A stretch of 64,000 nt of DNA from contig NC_053047.1 in the NCBI RefSeq assembly GCF_003473485.1, forward strand, positions 2,681,001 to 2,745,000. Reading direction: 5' to 3'. Positions 10,405-22,945 of the stretch are shown in pieces. The DNA is from Medicago truncatula (taxonomy: Eukaryota > Streptophyta > Magnoliopsida > Fabales > Fabaceae). The translations under genes were made by a program, and so were the position numbers. Under the pieces are notes generated by a model, which saw only the letters and a program-made list of their open reading frames with translations, was not told the origin of the DNA and made no database searches. How positions within the stretch are numbered: the stretch's first letter is position 1; each line of letters starts with the position of its first letter.

Positions 10405-13400
10405 TCAATTGTGTTTTTCGTATTTTGATTTTCTCTTCTTTTGAGCCCATGTTGGTCCATAAATTGCCAAGAGTGTCCGGCCAAACCGCCTATCGGTTAT
10501 CTGTTGTTCAAAACAAACACTTACAGAACTCAAACTAAGGTATATTAAATTCATAATAGTAAGTCAAAAGAATTTTAATAAAACTCGATGGTTGGCAAAT
10601 AGTTTCTAATCTATGTAGTCAATGACATATAGCGTAGTGTAGCTGACGACCATGTTGGTGCTATAAGAATCCACAAAATTTTGCATATTTTGCAAAACTG
10701 CAAACACAGTACTATTGATTACTTGAATTACCTTAACAAGGGGTCCGCAAGATTCCAGCATGTCGGTTTTCGAAGGATACTCAACTACCTAGATAAAAAA
10801 ATGAGAGTTCAATGTAAAATTAGTAACCAGGAAACTATTTAGACCATGAATAAGAAAGTTAAGAAAATTATAATACATACAATAAAAGTGTCATCGCCAA
10901 CAAAGGGTGATTCTGAAATCAGCCTCATCAGAACCACATAATCAACTTCGGCATATGGAGGGGTGACACTAATGTAATCAAATGTGTCATTATTTCCTGC
11001 ATGTGAAAAATTCAAATTTACAAAATCAGAAATTTCCTTGATAATTTTTCTTACCATACTTTCTTTTGAAGGTATGGTTGGATACATTAGACCACTGATA
11101 TCTGACATAAAAAATAGACATCATGTCAGACACCATAGAAAATACATCTCAAGTAAGTGTCGGTTTTATTTGAGGAAAGGAAAAAAAAAAACTAATACAA
11201 AAATAAAAAACTATCAAATACGATGTTGGATGTAGGTTTTTGATGTTAAAAAAGATGTTTTTGGATACATTATAGGTCTATTGTAGGCAGTCTTACATAT
11301 TTGCAAGTGACTCATGCAGAACCATGAAATATTTATTGCATTTCCTTGAACAAATTCTTAACAACAGCTACAAAAAGATATCCATAAAAGTGCTTCTTCC
11401 AGAACCTTTTCTAATAATTCCTTTGTTCAGCTTTTCACATTTCAAGCAGTGTTGTCAAATAGAGGCATACCGCCACACTGCTATAACGCTGTTATAGGCT
11501 ATAGCGTAGCAGGGTTTGAACAAATCTCTATTGTTATGTGATACGTTATTTAGTATAAAATATTGTCAAATAGTAGCCATAGAAGCACTATAGCACTGGC
11601 ATCCCGCAATTCGAACAAACCACTATTTTCCATGATCCCGCGATTGACATCACTGATCTAAAGCCATAAATGTTTTTAGATTTGGGCTGGTAAAGACGAA
11701 GTTTTAAATCATTACATAACCACAACCCTTTTGTTCCAGTAGTAAGGGTTGCGGACAGAAGATGCAATGTGGATCTGTGTATAATGAAGTTAAAAGGAAA
11801 AAAGATATACATGCCTACAAATTGCTCAGCACGTTCGAAGAATTTCTCAACGCGAACAGTGTGTATGACTGAATCATCAATGAATCCAGTCACCTCTAAG
11901 TTAGGACGCAAAACATCTGATACAACCCATGGATCCATCTCAACAAAATGCACCTAAAATGTTTCCTTTTGTTAAAATCACATAATCAAGACTCCAGGAA
12001 GGAAAAAAAAATGCATTGTAAATGGGAATATCTGAAGAGTTTAATTAAGATATAGATTGCAAAACACTCATTGAAAACATCAATACCTCAGAGCATCCTC
12101 GGCTAAGTGCTTCAATTCCAACAGAACCAGTACCACTATACAAGTCTAACCAGCGTCCAGGTCTCAAGGATGCAGGACTGCCACCAGCCGCCTTGGCATT
12201 ATAAAACAAAATCATTACTATAAAGAAGAAAGTTGCAGCAAAGAAATTCTATAAACTAGATGAAACTCAATATCAATAGTTAATAAGCAAACAAGTGTAC
12301 TAAGGATCTGCTTAGATCGACTTATTTAAGATTATCTATAGAAGTGAGTCCTTGTGAGACTGAGACTGCTTAGGAGAGCTTGTGGAAACAGCTTATGACA
12401 TGTCCATAAGCTGTTTCCAGCTTTTTCCATAAACTCTCCATGATAAGCCCTTATATGAGAAGCGTTTATGCTATAAGGGCTTAAATAAGTTGTTTATCCA
12501 AACATGGTCTAAGTAATATACGAGATAACACTTGCAACTGGTACCTGTAATATATCAAAGGCTGCACCTTTCACGACCTCCATCATGGGGCGTACATCCA
12601 TGCTCTTTGGCGAGAGTAGCTTCGTTCTTCGAGCTGTTCCTCCAATAACCTATGTAGTCGTTGGAAATAAATGTCAGACATAACTTCATTGTATCCAAAA
12701 ACAAATTTCAACAAAGTACAAAGGCAGTAGGTATGTATTCGGCCCTGCAGCACGTACACAAATCACGGTCAAAACCATGTTGACATGGAAGCTTGGTTTT
12801 GTTGCTTCTACAAATTTATGGTGGAATAGCATAGGGATGCAAGAAAAAGTTACAGCCACGCATCCAAACATATGCTAAAGTAGGATGGTATACCCTTATA
12901 GGTTATAATGCTTTGATGCAACGGGTGTTAAAAAGCATACGATAAACTGAAGAAAGACGTTAACATCAGTTAACGAAGATAACAGTTTTTATTTTCCTCA
13001 TCAATTAGCACTTCCAAGTGTTAAAATGAGATTACCTGAAGTAATTTATGTGTCGTACGAGGAGGCTTAGGTTCCACAGGTGGATCCTGCACTTGTTTCC
13101 CTCCTCTTGTCTTTTGTTGCTCCTTCTTCCTCTTCGACTAAATAGTTGCAAAACACGACAAAATTCACGAAACAAAAAGTCAGCAAATCGCAACCAATCA
13201 TGTGTGATTTTATAACAGTGTAAGAAATCTTTACATATACACTATTTTTAAATAACATCTTGTTGTATAAATCAAAATAAGCCACTGCATCTCAAATTTT
13301 TCAATAACTTTATCTCAACTTAAATCATATAAGCACTTTTTTCATAAATCAACTAACATAAACTTATTCAAATTGAAAAATTAAGCAGAAAAGCAATTCA

Positions 13401-14027
13401 AACAACCCTTATAAAAGTTGTAATTTACAGTATTACAGAAATTTACAATCATATAAAAACACAAAGAGGAAAAAAAAAATGAAAAACCTTTGGAGAAGAA
13501 GATTGAGGAAAGTAGTCATCAGCATCAACATCATAACCATACCGTTCAAGTAAGATTTTTTTCTCTTCACTCGCCAACCCATTTCCTGATTCTGCAAAAT
13601 ATTCAAAAAACCCATCATTTTAAACCACAAAAAATCATTAAAAAACTGATTTTTATTTCCATCAAAATTTATTATGTGGTAAAAAAACAGCAATGATGAA
13701 CTGTGAAGCATTGACATATACAAGTAACATGTCGATACCGGTAATTATTCGATAAAATAACATAATTGAATGTAATTATATGTGTCTGTGTCGCACACTA
13801 ACAAGTGTGGGACACCGAACATGCTTTTAATTAGAAGTGTCAGTGTTACTGAGATGGGAGATGATGAACTTACTTGAAGAAGAGAAGAGGGTGAGTGAAG
13901 AAGAGGGTTTGGAAGAAAAAGTGAGAAGAGGAAGAAGAGAAGAAGGTGAAGAAGAAGATGAAGAAAGATGATTGGTTTTGGTGTTGAGAAGAAGTGGTGA
14001 ATGTGTCGGAGGGGACAAAACAGACAT
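10405..14027 (-). CDS. RsmD-like 16S rRNA (guanine-N2) methyltransferase, chloroplast-targeted
   Basis: Nine exons (minus strand): 14,027-13,874; 13,591-13,488; 13,137-13,036; 12,649-12,545; 12,191-12,087; 11,953-11,815; 10,996-10,881; 10,788-10,732; 10,500-10,405. They give a 325-residue protein with continuous frame. Residues 1-51 are Ser/Leu-rich with few acidic residues, like a plastid transit peptide. A Lys-rich linker (87-110) follows. The catalytic domain has GTARRTKLLSPK and VRPMMEVVKGAAFDIL (about 124-154), the SAM-binding motif WLDLYSGTGSVGIEALSRG (169-187), motif II VEMDP (194-198) and motif IV FDYISVTPPY (242-251). RsmD/YhhF methylates one guanine of small-subunit rRNA; the plastid ribosome is the likely target. 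Motif IV reads TPPY rather than the bacterial DPPF/Y; as far as I recall this is normal for the plant-cyanobacterial branch. Intron 6 needs a GC donor (GTAG|GCATGT) to hold the frame. Start chosen because the next exon and the leader fit it. Confidence 0.92.
11445..11650. repeat. Intronic dispersed repeat (GTTGTCAAATAG type)
   Basis: In intron 6 of the methyltransferase gene. It contains TGCTATAACGCTGTTATAGG, TATAGCGTAGCAGGG and CCATAGAAGCACTATAGCAC, a self-complementary set of TATAGC/GCTATA words. It resembles the TGTTATTAAATGGCAGCCAT repeats in the P4H intron (42.2-42.9 kb) in theme. Not assigned to a family. Confidence 0.5.
12305..12515. mobile_element. Intronic MITE, 'AAGTTGTTTATCCAAACA' family, copy 1
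   Basis: In intron 4 of the methyltransferase gene. It shares the words GCTTATGACAT, CATAAGCTGTTTCCA, GCGTTTATGCTATAAG and AAGTTGTTTATCCAAACA with copies in a DUF1336 gene intron (30,180-30,520) and a P4H intron (39,740-40,040). The ends are loosely inverted (CTTATTTAAG near the left, GCTTAAATAAGTTG near the right). Non-coding. Confidence 0.65.
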
Positions 14028-14100
14028 TGTTGGAAGAGAGTGAAAGACAGTAGTGAGAAAGCAGTTGTGTTCTGTTGAGTTAAGGATAAAATGACCGCCA

Positions 14101-15639
14101 AAGGGAAAAAAGGACTTATTTACATAATTTGGTTCTATCTCTCAATTCTAAAGAATAAGATATTTAATCGAAATAAATTGGATTTTTTAAGTTTTGTATG
14201 TAACATTTAAGTTCTTTTCAGTTAATTGATTATAATAAGATAGTCTTTTAGGTTTTAATTATATTAATAAAGTCATTTAAGTTATTTAACCGTAATATTT
14301 TGAAGATTTTAAATCTTAAAAAAACTTAAAAGATTAATTAAATAACTTAAATGACTTAAGTGGTATTAAAAAAAACCAGCAATGATAAGTGAACACACAA
14401 CATTGGGAGAACGAAATTACAAAATTGTCCATCTTTTTAAAAGTGAAATTACTTATTTGTCCATGGTGTCTAGTATTTGTTAAGAATTGTGTGTTCAGAT
14501 ATCATTTCTATAAAAAAAACTTAAAAGACCAGCTTATTATAATTAAATATTTTAAATGACTTTATGGATTATTAATCTCTTTGTTAAATACTTAGATATA
14601 CTTCATAAGTTTAATGAAGGTAGATTGATGGTTAAAATAACTTCACATTTGAATATTTTAACAAGAATGTTATTTGTAAGTGTAACTCGTGTAAACTTGT
14701 ATATATTAGGTAACAACTGTGCACTCTGAATATTTTTATTAGAGATCGCTACTCTGTCTAAAAATCAGAGGGTTATCAAAAAAAAAGTCATATATTCATT
14801 TCATTTAAAGTTTTCGTTCTAATATTAAAGTCTATTTATCTTTTATGTTGAGATGTGGAGTCCTTTAAGGACTTAAAGCTTGCACGTCAATTATGCATTT
14901 TCTCTCTTTTTATTGAAGTTGATTCTTGTGTTTCATTGGTCATTGTGCTTTTAATTGAAATATATCTTTTGTGCATTTTTACAAAGAAATCAAATCAAAA
15001 AACTTTTAATTGAAGTCTCCTTTCAATTTTGTGTTGGAGTTAAGCTATATAAGTTGTATGTTAAATTTTAAGTGTGAGATTACTGTTTGAATTAGCAACA
15101 TTAAAGTTTAGGGTATGAGTATTAGAGAACTCAAGAGGTTTAAAAAATGTATATCTTAAAAGAATGATAAATAAACGTACAAAGTATGGAGAAAAGAAAA
15201 AAAAACAAAAAAAAGTTGAAGGAATCATATAAAATGTCTCAAAAATAGTTCTCTAGTACTCTTGTATTGATTTTGAGGGTAAGTGGGTTAACAAAACTTT
15301 CATTCTCCAACAATGCAGGTTATGTTTAACTCCATTTCTTTTAATTAAACCTACTTCCCAAAAATTATCTCACCTTCATCTGAGCATCGTTATAACCTCA
15401 AAAGACTTTAATATGTGTATTTGATATTGACTTTGATTGACGATTTAGAAACTTATTTAAGCTTATGGTAATATGGCATACATGCATGACAAATATGGAA
15501 AGCTTTTTTCAAACTTGTGCGAAAAGTTGTTGATAAAGTTGTCGATAAAGCAAACTTGTTCATCAATTACTAGTTAGGAGATGAAGTTTGAGGGTGAGTT
15601 AAGTCTTTTATTTTGCTTTCACTTTTTATTTAACAAGTT
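14101..15639. other. Intergenic with decayed repeats
   Basis: About 14,225-14,570 holds inverted words (GACTTTATTAATATAATT; AAATAACTTAAATGACTT; CTTAAAAGACCAG...TTATTATAATT) suggesting an old MITE. About 14,636-15,005 is a direct repeat of 22,602-22,945. No gene is seen. Confidence 0.5.
14636..15005 (+). repeat. Direct long-range duplication, copy 1
   Basis: It matches 22,602-22,945 in the same orientation: TTCACATTTGAATATTTTAA, TAACAA-T-T-CACTCT, GAGATGTGGAGT, CTTTTTATT-AAGT-GATTCT and GTGCA-TTTTACAAAGAAA occur in order in both. Divergence is clear, with a ~25-bp length difference at the 5' side. No coding frame runs through it. Confidence 0.75.
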
Positions 15640-16845
15640 TGTTCCTTTAGGACGAGTAATAGTTCAAGTTTAAGGTTGTGATGACAGTCTGTCATATCAT
15701 ATTTTTATAGTCTTTTTATTTAAACTTTTATCTATTTTTATTAGTTTAGTATTTATTTAGAATCATTTGGAATAAATTGTAGTTTTTTATTTATTGAGTC
15801 ATGTATTATTATTATTATTATTATTGGTCAATTAGTGGTTAGTGAAGAGAATAAAGCAAAAACATGTTGTATGAAGTAATGTGATCGTACAAAGAAAAGG
15901 ATTACATGTTGAAAAAAAAAGGTGACTACACAAGTAGCATGGAGGGTGTAGGAATTAATAAACCGATTGGGCCTTTGACCCAAGAGAAAAAAGAAAGAAA
16001 AGAGCCGCCCAGGAATAGAAGGATCACGTTTTCTAAAGGAGGCACATTTTCTACAGAAGCCACGTTTTGGAGTATCACGATCGTGGAGATCAAAACGACA
16101 CATGGAATTGGGAAACAAGAACAACACCAATTGAAAGGAATTTGAGAAGCTACAACGGAAACGACGTAACTCTATCAGTTTATTTTTTGTATTATAATAT
16201 TATGTTACTTATTCCTTTGATCATGTCTAATTAGTTTTCTTTGATTAGATTTTTAAATAATTTTAATTTGAGTTGTTGAACTATGTACTCTTTGAAACTC
16301 TATTCCAATGTAATTCTAATTCTAATTTTATTCATAATTATTTGTTCATAATGCTCTTCGTATATTGATCTTATATAAAATGGTTTCAAAGATCAATTGA
16401 CTACTGATTAATCTAATGGATCAATCTAGTGGTATATGGTTGTTAGGTTATGATATAGAAATTAATGTTCATACAAAACCTTTGACAAGTATGGACTCAA
16501 CTAAGGGATTAAGGTGTTGTAGCTTCAAGAAATTAATTAAAACTACTTTGTTAATTTGTTGTTAAATTAGGAGAATAATTGTAGAAACCTTGTAATAAGA
16601 ATTAATTGATTAAAACTACTTTCTCAAAACCATTTATTTCCATTTTTATTTTCTGTTAAATTGAATATATACTTTTCATATCCCCATTTTATTAAATCTT
16701 ATTATAATTAATTGTTGTTAAAAGATTGAAACAATCACTATGTAAATGAACTTGTAAACTTTATTGATTCAATTTTTAGTACATTGATTAAAATTTATCA
16801 AAATTATCATGACTTGATCAATAGAGAACGACATACTGTCATCAC
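15640..16845 (+). mobile_element. 3' end of a Ty3-like LTR retrotransposon (tail plus 3' LTR), fossil
   Basis: The piece TTTAGGACGAGTAATAGTTCAAGTTTAAGG (from about 15,648) resembles the sequence before the polypurine tract in plant Ty3 elements. It leads into an LTR of about 1.17 kb, from TGATGACAGTCTGTCATA (15,678) to ACTGTCATCA (16,845). With the flanking bases the ends form a perfect 18-bp inverted pair, TAAGGTTGTGATGACAGT and its complement. An (ATT)n run lies at 15,807-15,826. Upstream internal genes are absent, so the copy is truncated. Family assignment rests on remembered sequence style and is moderate. Frames of 79 and 100 residues at 15,828-16,145 lie inside the LTR and are not host genes. 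Confidence 0.6.
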
Positions 16846-17398
16846 AACCTTAGTGTTGTAAACCAAATAGAGAATGAAGAAATAAATGTTGCATAGCAGA
16901 TAGAGCCATAGTTTTAATTTGGTTGATGGTGGAGAATTGATCAAATTTCAATTCGGTTTCAGTTGTATGGTGGTGGTGTGAAGGAGCTACTGTTATGTTT
17001 TGTGATAATATTTCTACTCGTATTTTTTCATGACAACACATCATTGACTGTATGTATAAAAAAATTTGACACTAGCAATGCATGTTAATTAAATTCCTGT
17101 ATGAAGTATTAATTAAGAATAGTGTTAAATATATTTTTGGTGGCTCACTCAAATTAATACTAAATGAGAAAAGCTCTGCTAAAATATTTACATCGTAGAA
17201 TGAGTTTAAATATTATACATGACGGTGTAAGATTATATTACATATGCATTCAATTATGTATTGTCACGTCAATTAATAAATATGAGAACTTGTATGTTTT
17301 TCATATTCATTACTGATGTGACAATACATCATATTATTGTTGCATGTGTAAAATAATTAGACACCGACAATAAGTTAAATCCCTGTAGAGTATATTGA

Positions 17399-17568
17399 AT
17401 ACTTCTTCCGTGTTTTATTATAAATCGTTTTAACATTTTCACTCGTATTCAAAATTGCAGTAAAAAGAGTAGTAAATCATCAATGATGTATTGATATTGT
17501 AAAACAGCGTATAATAAAACCAAAATCTTTTCTCCAAAGTGACTTATAAAAAATACAGAGGGAGTGAT
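17399..17568. mobile_element. Stowaway-like MITE
   Basis: The left end TACTTCTTCCGTG pairs with the right end ACAGAGGGAGTGA as imperfect terminal inverted repeats of the CTCCCTCCG class, and the interior has TTATTATAAATCG against CTTATAAAAAAT. These are non-autonomous Tc1/mariner-related elements. It is degenerate. Confidence 0.65.
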
Positions 17569-18359
17569 TTTTATTAGAGTAAATCACACTCTCATATCTT
17601 AAAAGAAGTTTGAATTACACTACATTCTTCCCTCTTAGGTTAAACATAGGTTCCATTCATTTGAAAAGTAAAACTTGTATTCACATCCTTTATGAGATGC
17701 TTGAATCACAACACTCTCCCTCAATAATTAAATATACATTACACTATAATATATTTTAATATAAATAAATATTTTTATGATATCTAATAAATTTTGAGCC
17801 GTTGATAGACTTTTAGCAAGTGTACTAAAAATGAATCGAAGTAATATAATTTATAAGTTCGTATCCACTGGGATTGTTTCAATTTCTACTCGGCAAAGAT
17901 GTTAAAATAAAGGATGTGTTAAGTTTATGGGTTGCCATAGGCAATAGATTAGGGTGCAATAAAAAGTAAATTCATTATATTAAAAATGGATCCATAATAC
18001 TATTTTACTTCAGAGTGTATTAGATTATTTTTTACTAGATTATTAGAAATAAAAAAAAATATAAAGGGAAGGAATTGTAGATTTTAACATAAGAGGGAAA
18101 AGGAATCTAACAAGTTTCTTTCAGGCTTTTGTCAACAAAAAAAAAATTCTTTCAGGCTTAGGGGAAGGGGGTGAAATGTTTAGTAAATATGTTTTGCATT
18201 AGAGGAGAGAGTAATGTATATTTTTAAATTTTTTTGACCAAAATGTATATTTTAACATAAGATATGAGAAAATGGTAATTCAAACATCTTTTAAAGAATG
18301 TTTTAAAAAAAAATCTTTTAAAGAAAAAAAATATAATTTACTCTTTTTATTAATATGAC

Positions 18360-18910
18360 CGAAAAATAATATACCCCATAAACTATGTTTTTCTCTTTCT
18401 TCCGTTAAAAAAATTCTTCAAATGCTAATTAGAGTAGCTATTTTCATTTTTCAGCATAGAAAGTATTTTTTTCAACAAAATATTTTTTTAAAAAACTTTA
18501 AAACACAACGAAAAGTCAAAAATTATTTCTAAAAAACTTAAACAAATGGAGGGAGTGAGTGTTGGATGATCATATATAAAGTATACTGAACTCATATCAA
18601 CTACATGTCACATAAAAATTTGGTTTTATCTGAATTTTTTATTCATGCCTTTTGCTTTTATTCTGCATTTGATTTTGATTTTTGTTCTTAAAAAAAAAAG
18701 GATGAATTGCATTCATGGTGAAAATGAAAAGTATGTTTCCTTTTTTCTTTCATGTTCTTAAAAGAGCTTGTTACTTAAACTACTCGTACATGTACATTTT
18801 GTTTTTTGAAATATACACGTTCATGTACATGAAATTTCAGAATAACTATATAGTCTAAAAAAATATCAATTTCAAATGACAAATTTGAAATGTGGGTGGT
18901 TAGGTTATTC
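18360..18910 (-). repeat. Right arm of the long-range inverted duplication
   Basis: Reverse-complement copy of 6,385-6,970. The order of shared words is reversed, with many substitutions and small gaps, so the duplication is not recent. The two arms enclose about 11.4 kb that includes the methyltransferase gene. Confidence 0.75.
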
Positions 18911-21900
18911 GGATTTCACCGGTATCTTTGATGTCAACAAGTAATTATTTACTATCCAACATTATATTAAATCAACTTGTTTTTTATCAATAGAAATTGA
19001 ACTTGGTACGTTAGAATTTACAATATTCATGTAAGAGTGTAACAAATCGTTTGGTTTTAGTATAAGATGTGCATGGAATCGTAACAAACAAAAGTAACAC
19101 AAATGAATCACAAAGTCAAATCGGCTAAACAAAACAGTTGAATCACTAAGCAAGCATCCTAAGGCACACTAAGATATATTTACCCACGTAAAAGATCCTT
19201 GATGGGATATTCTTTGAATTGATACATTTTTATTTTGTGGGAGGTCTCAATAACAACTCTAAACCCAATTACATGGCATTTGTTTCCAATTAGACAATTT
19301 CAATAAAAATTGGGTTTTCCATAACGTGGGCTTCAAACATGTTAGAACAACAAAGATTGTTGTTTACACCGATTGATTTGCTATTCCACACCTGAAAATG
19401 ACCAAAATACCTTCAACGGTAGTTAACTACCGTTCGCTCCAAAAGAACAAATTAAGCAATGAAATACAGTTGGGGGTATTAAAGGTTATTTTCATGCGTG
19501 TGATAGCTGGCTTTGAAGTCTAAAGAGCAATCTTCTAAACCAATTATGAATGTTGTTTGCCCCGTTGCTCAACCTCAGAAAAATGTTCATTGAAACTTAG
19601 ATTCCTAGAGATTTTCGCAGTGAAAATGTTGATCGAAATTTATGCTTCGATATCTTTGTTCAATTGAATACTGACTTTCGATAAATCGGAGATTTTTTCA
19701 TGCAAATTTGACCTTGGTACTGAGTTGGTACTAGATTTGAAGGTGTCGGTGTCAATGTCGAGCTGTATACCTTGCTTTGTTGTGTGTCCAAAATCCAAAG
19801 TTGGGTCCAAAATAGATTCCTACATTGACACTCCAAATTCAAATTCCTAATAGTATTTGGAGTTTTAGTTTAAGAGACAATGCACATACATGATGTTTGT
19901 TGTCTTGTTCTCTTTTATAGTATTAGATATTGGGACCATCATCAAGGGATGTCGATCAAAGAAGAAACAAGGAGTACTCTCCTACTTTCGGTCCTACACA
20001 TATCACATTCCATGCTTTAGATATATAGTACTCTTCTTTATCCACGTAGTTCATAAAAAAAATATGAAAATCAAATAATTTTGAGGAAAAAATTTACAAA
20101 AGAAAGAAGAAAAACATATATTTAAAGTTATGTTAATAAGGATTGTGTAAACAAAAATTGGATTATTCAAGAACTTTTTTAGTTTAATAAATTAATATGG
20201 AGTATATTTGAAATAACTAAAATATATTTACTATAGGAGGAGGGATAGTGCTATTAAACATGACACATAAGTACGTTCCTCTTGTTGTGTGTAAATTAAA
20301 TATTCAACAATGATTTTCTTGAGTAGACTTTTAAACTCAAAAGGGTCCAATACTATATATTTCACAATGATCGAAAAAGGATTTATTTGTTTTTTATCCA
20401 AAGAAACTAACATTGAAATTTACACATCAAAGTGTGAAAATGATGGATATTGCAAGTTCAAAAGTGCGCTTCAACATATCAAATACCTCTAAAGTTTTTG
20501 TTATAATTTAAGTTCAAAGTGTGAAAGTGAACCTTTAGTGTGGATGATAAACATCGTTTAGAATAGCCTATTCATTTGCTGGAATATGGTACCAATTGTT
20601 GGTTAGAGGGGAAGAGTTCTAGACAAAAAGTATAATATTTTCTGTGTATGTTTTTGAGAGATTTTGCTTGCTGATAAAATACTTCTTTGATCAATAACTT
20701 GGTATCTACTCAAGGCTCTCCTTGAATCATGACCATGTTGGCCTTTATAAAAACATATGTTTTCAATATCGATCTTTATTACTCTATTCGATCTTATATA
20801 TAAGAGATAATTATGCCAATAAAAATTGATGTATATAGTCCAAATATTAGATTAGATACTGACCTAATTGTCTCTTATAAATAGATTCAGATAAAATAAT
20901 ATTTTTTATTCACATATTATCCCTATATTGTAAAAGTCTCGTTAGATCAAAATAATAAAGAAATAATTGCACAAATGGATATATTATAAAAATTATGAGT
21001 TTAACTAGATTGTCTAATAATAGTTATCGACAAAGTTAATAGATGCATCACATTAGTAAGATGGTTAAAAAGAAAATAAGCCACGGTATTATCTTTTTTT
21101 TTTGTCAAATAGTTTGATGTTTAAAATTCGTTTTGTAAAGTGCATAACTTAATTGGATGTTTGGGGTTTGAACCACAATCACTGCATATAATAATGGATT
21201 GTCCATATCAATTTAGTTATGTTCACGGAGACATCACGCTATGACCATTTTAAAAAACTAGAATCATATATACTTTATACATCTTTTTATTATAAAATTA
21301 ACACTATACTTTGTGTTGAATATGGATTTGTTTTTTTATATTTTAATATTGACTTTAAGATTTTTAAGGAACAGTTATTTTGGTCAATTGATTTGAAAAA
21401 AATACTGCTGTGAGTGTACAATTTCTGCTTTTGTCAAGCAACTACGCACGGTCTAACTTTATTTTTGAACAGAAAAGAATATAATGATTCTTTTTAAAAA
21501 TGTCAACTAACCCCAGTAGAAGTATTTAGAACCAGCACATGATGAAAGTGGTCTAACATTAAACTTATTTATTTAAGTTATTGCTATTAGAACTTATTTA
21601 TGAAGTGTGAATTATTTTCCTTGGTTTTTCTTATGGTCTATATGAAAAGCTTGAAATACTTTCATATTCTTAATGCAATAGGGGATTGATATTTAGTTTA
21701 CTGGTTTAAATTATTGTTCTCAATAATGTGTATGATTAATGGTCTCAACAACTTGTATGTTTAGGAGTTGATGTTTAATGTCTTGTATTGGTTGTTGTTA
21801 TTGGTGGTGGTTATGTGTTTCATTTTTGCTACATTGGTTGGTTTAGGGTAAGAGAAGTGTTATTTGAACAATCAATTTGGTGATAACTTATTTGACAATT

Positions 21901-22601
21901 ATATTTTACAAAGAAAAAAGTGATATTAGCACGGAAACCATAGCAATAGAGAGATAAGTAAAAAGTAATGTGAGTATGAGAGAGAAAATTGTTGCAAAAG
22001 TTGTTACTAAATGGATGTTCAAATATCATTTCTCTTAGGGTAATTTTGCTTTGTGTGTTATTTGAAAATTGTGCGTGTTATCATCACTATCTTTAGTCCT
22101 TTTTGTGATTTAAAAGTGATTTCTAATATATTTTGAATTTGACTTTGAACTCTTGAGTTTTACGGGATGACAAAATATTCGAGAGAATTCTAATTAGATT
22201 TTTACGTTGAATAATTTTTTTTTAGATTTTATCTATCTCATCCCTAAACTTGGATTTATTAGAGTTTTCTCCCTAAAAAATGGAGGATTAATACCAAAAA
22301 AATAATATTTTTTGGCTATACATAAAAAATAAAAATAAAAACCTAGCTACTATTTCCATTTGTAATCAACAGTTTTTCAATGATCCCTCAAAAAAATTGA
22401 AAAACAGTTTTTCAATGAGTAACGTTGTATGTCGGCATTCGCAATAGGATATTCCTTTGTGCAGTATCTAACATTTGTTTGATTATTATATCTTCAAAAG
22501 GCATTTTGTCAAGACAAAACTAAAATATCTTCAAAAAGCATTTTTTTTTTCTTTTTTGGATAAATCCTTCCATTTTTTACTCCTTTATACACACTTATAG
22601 A

Positions 22602-22945
22602 TATTCACATTTGAATATTTTAACAAGAATGATATTTTAAAGAATGTTATTTTTAAGTGTAACTTATGTACACTCACATATATTTGGTAACAATTATACA
22701 CTCTAGATATTTTATTAGTGATCGGGACTTTATCTAAAAAATCATCAAAATCATTTTATTTAAAATGTTCATTATTATATCGAAAACTCCTTCATCTGAG
22801 ATGTGGAGTTTTTTTACTCCGACTTAAAGCTTGTTTGTCAGCTATACATTTTCCCTCTTTTTATTAAGTCGATTCTTGTGTTTCACCGACCCTATGCCTC
22901 CTCTTGTGCACTTTTACAAAGAAACCAATTCAAAAAGCTTAAAGT
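22602..22945 (+). repeat. Direct long-range duplication, copy 2
   Basis: Partner of 14,636-15,005 in the same orientation. It has a small local duplication (AAGAATGATATTTTAAAGAATGTTAT) that the partner lacks. Confidence 0.75.
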
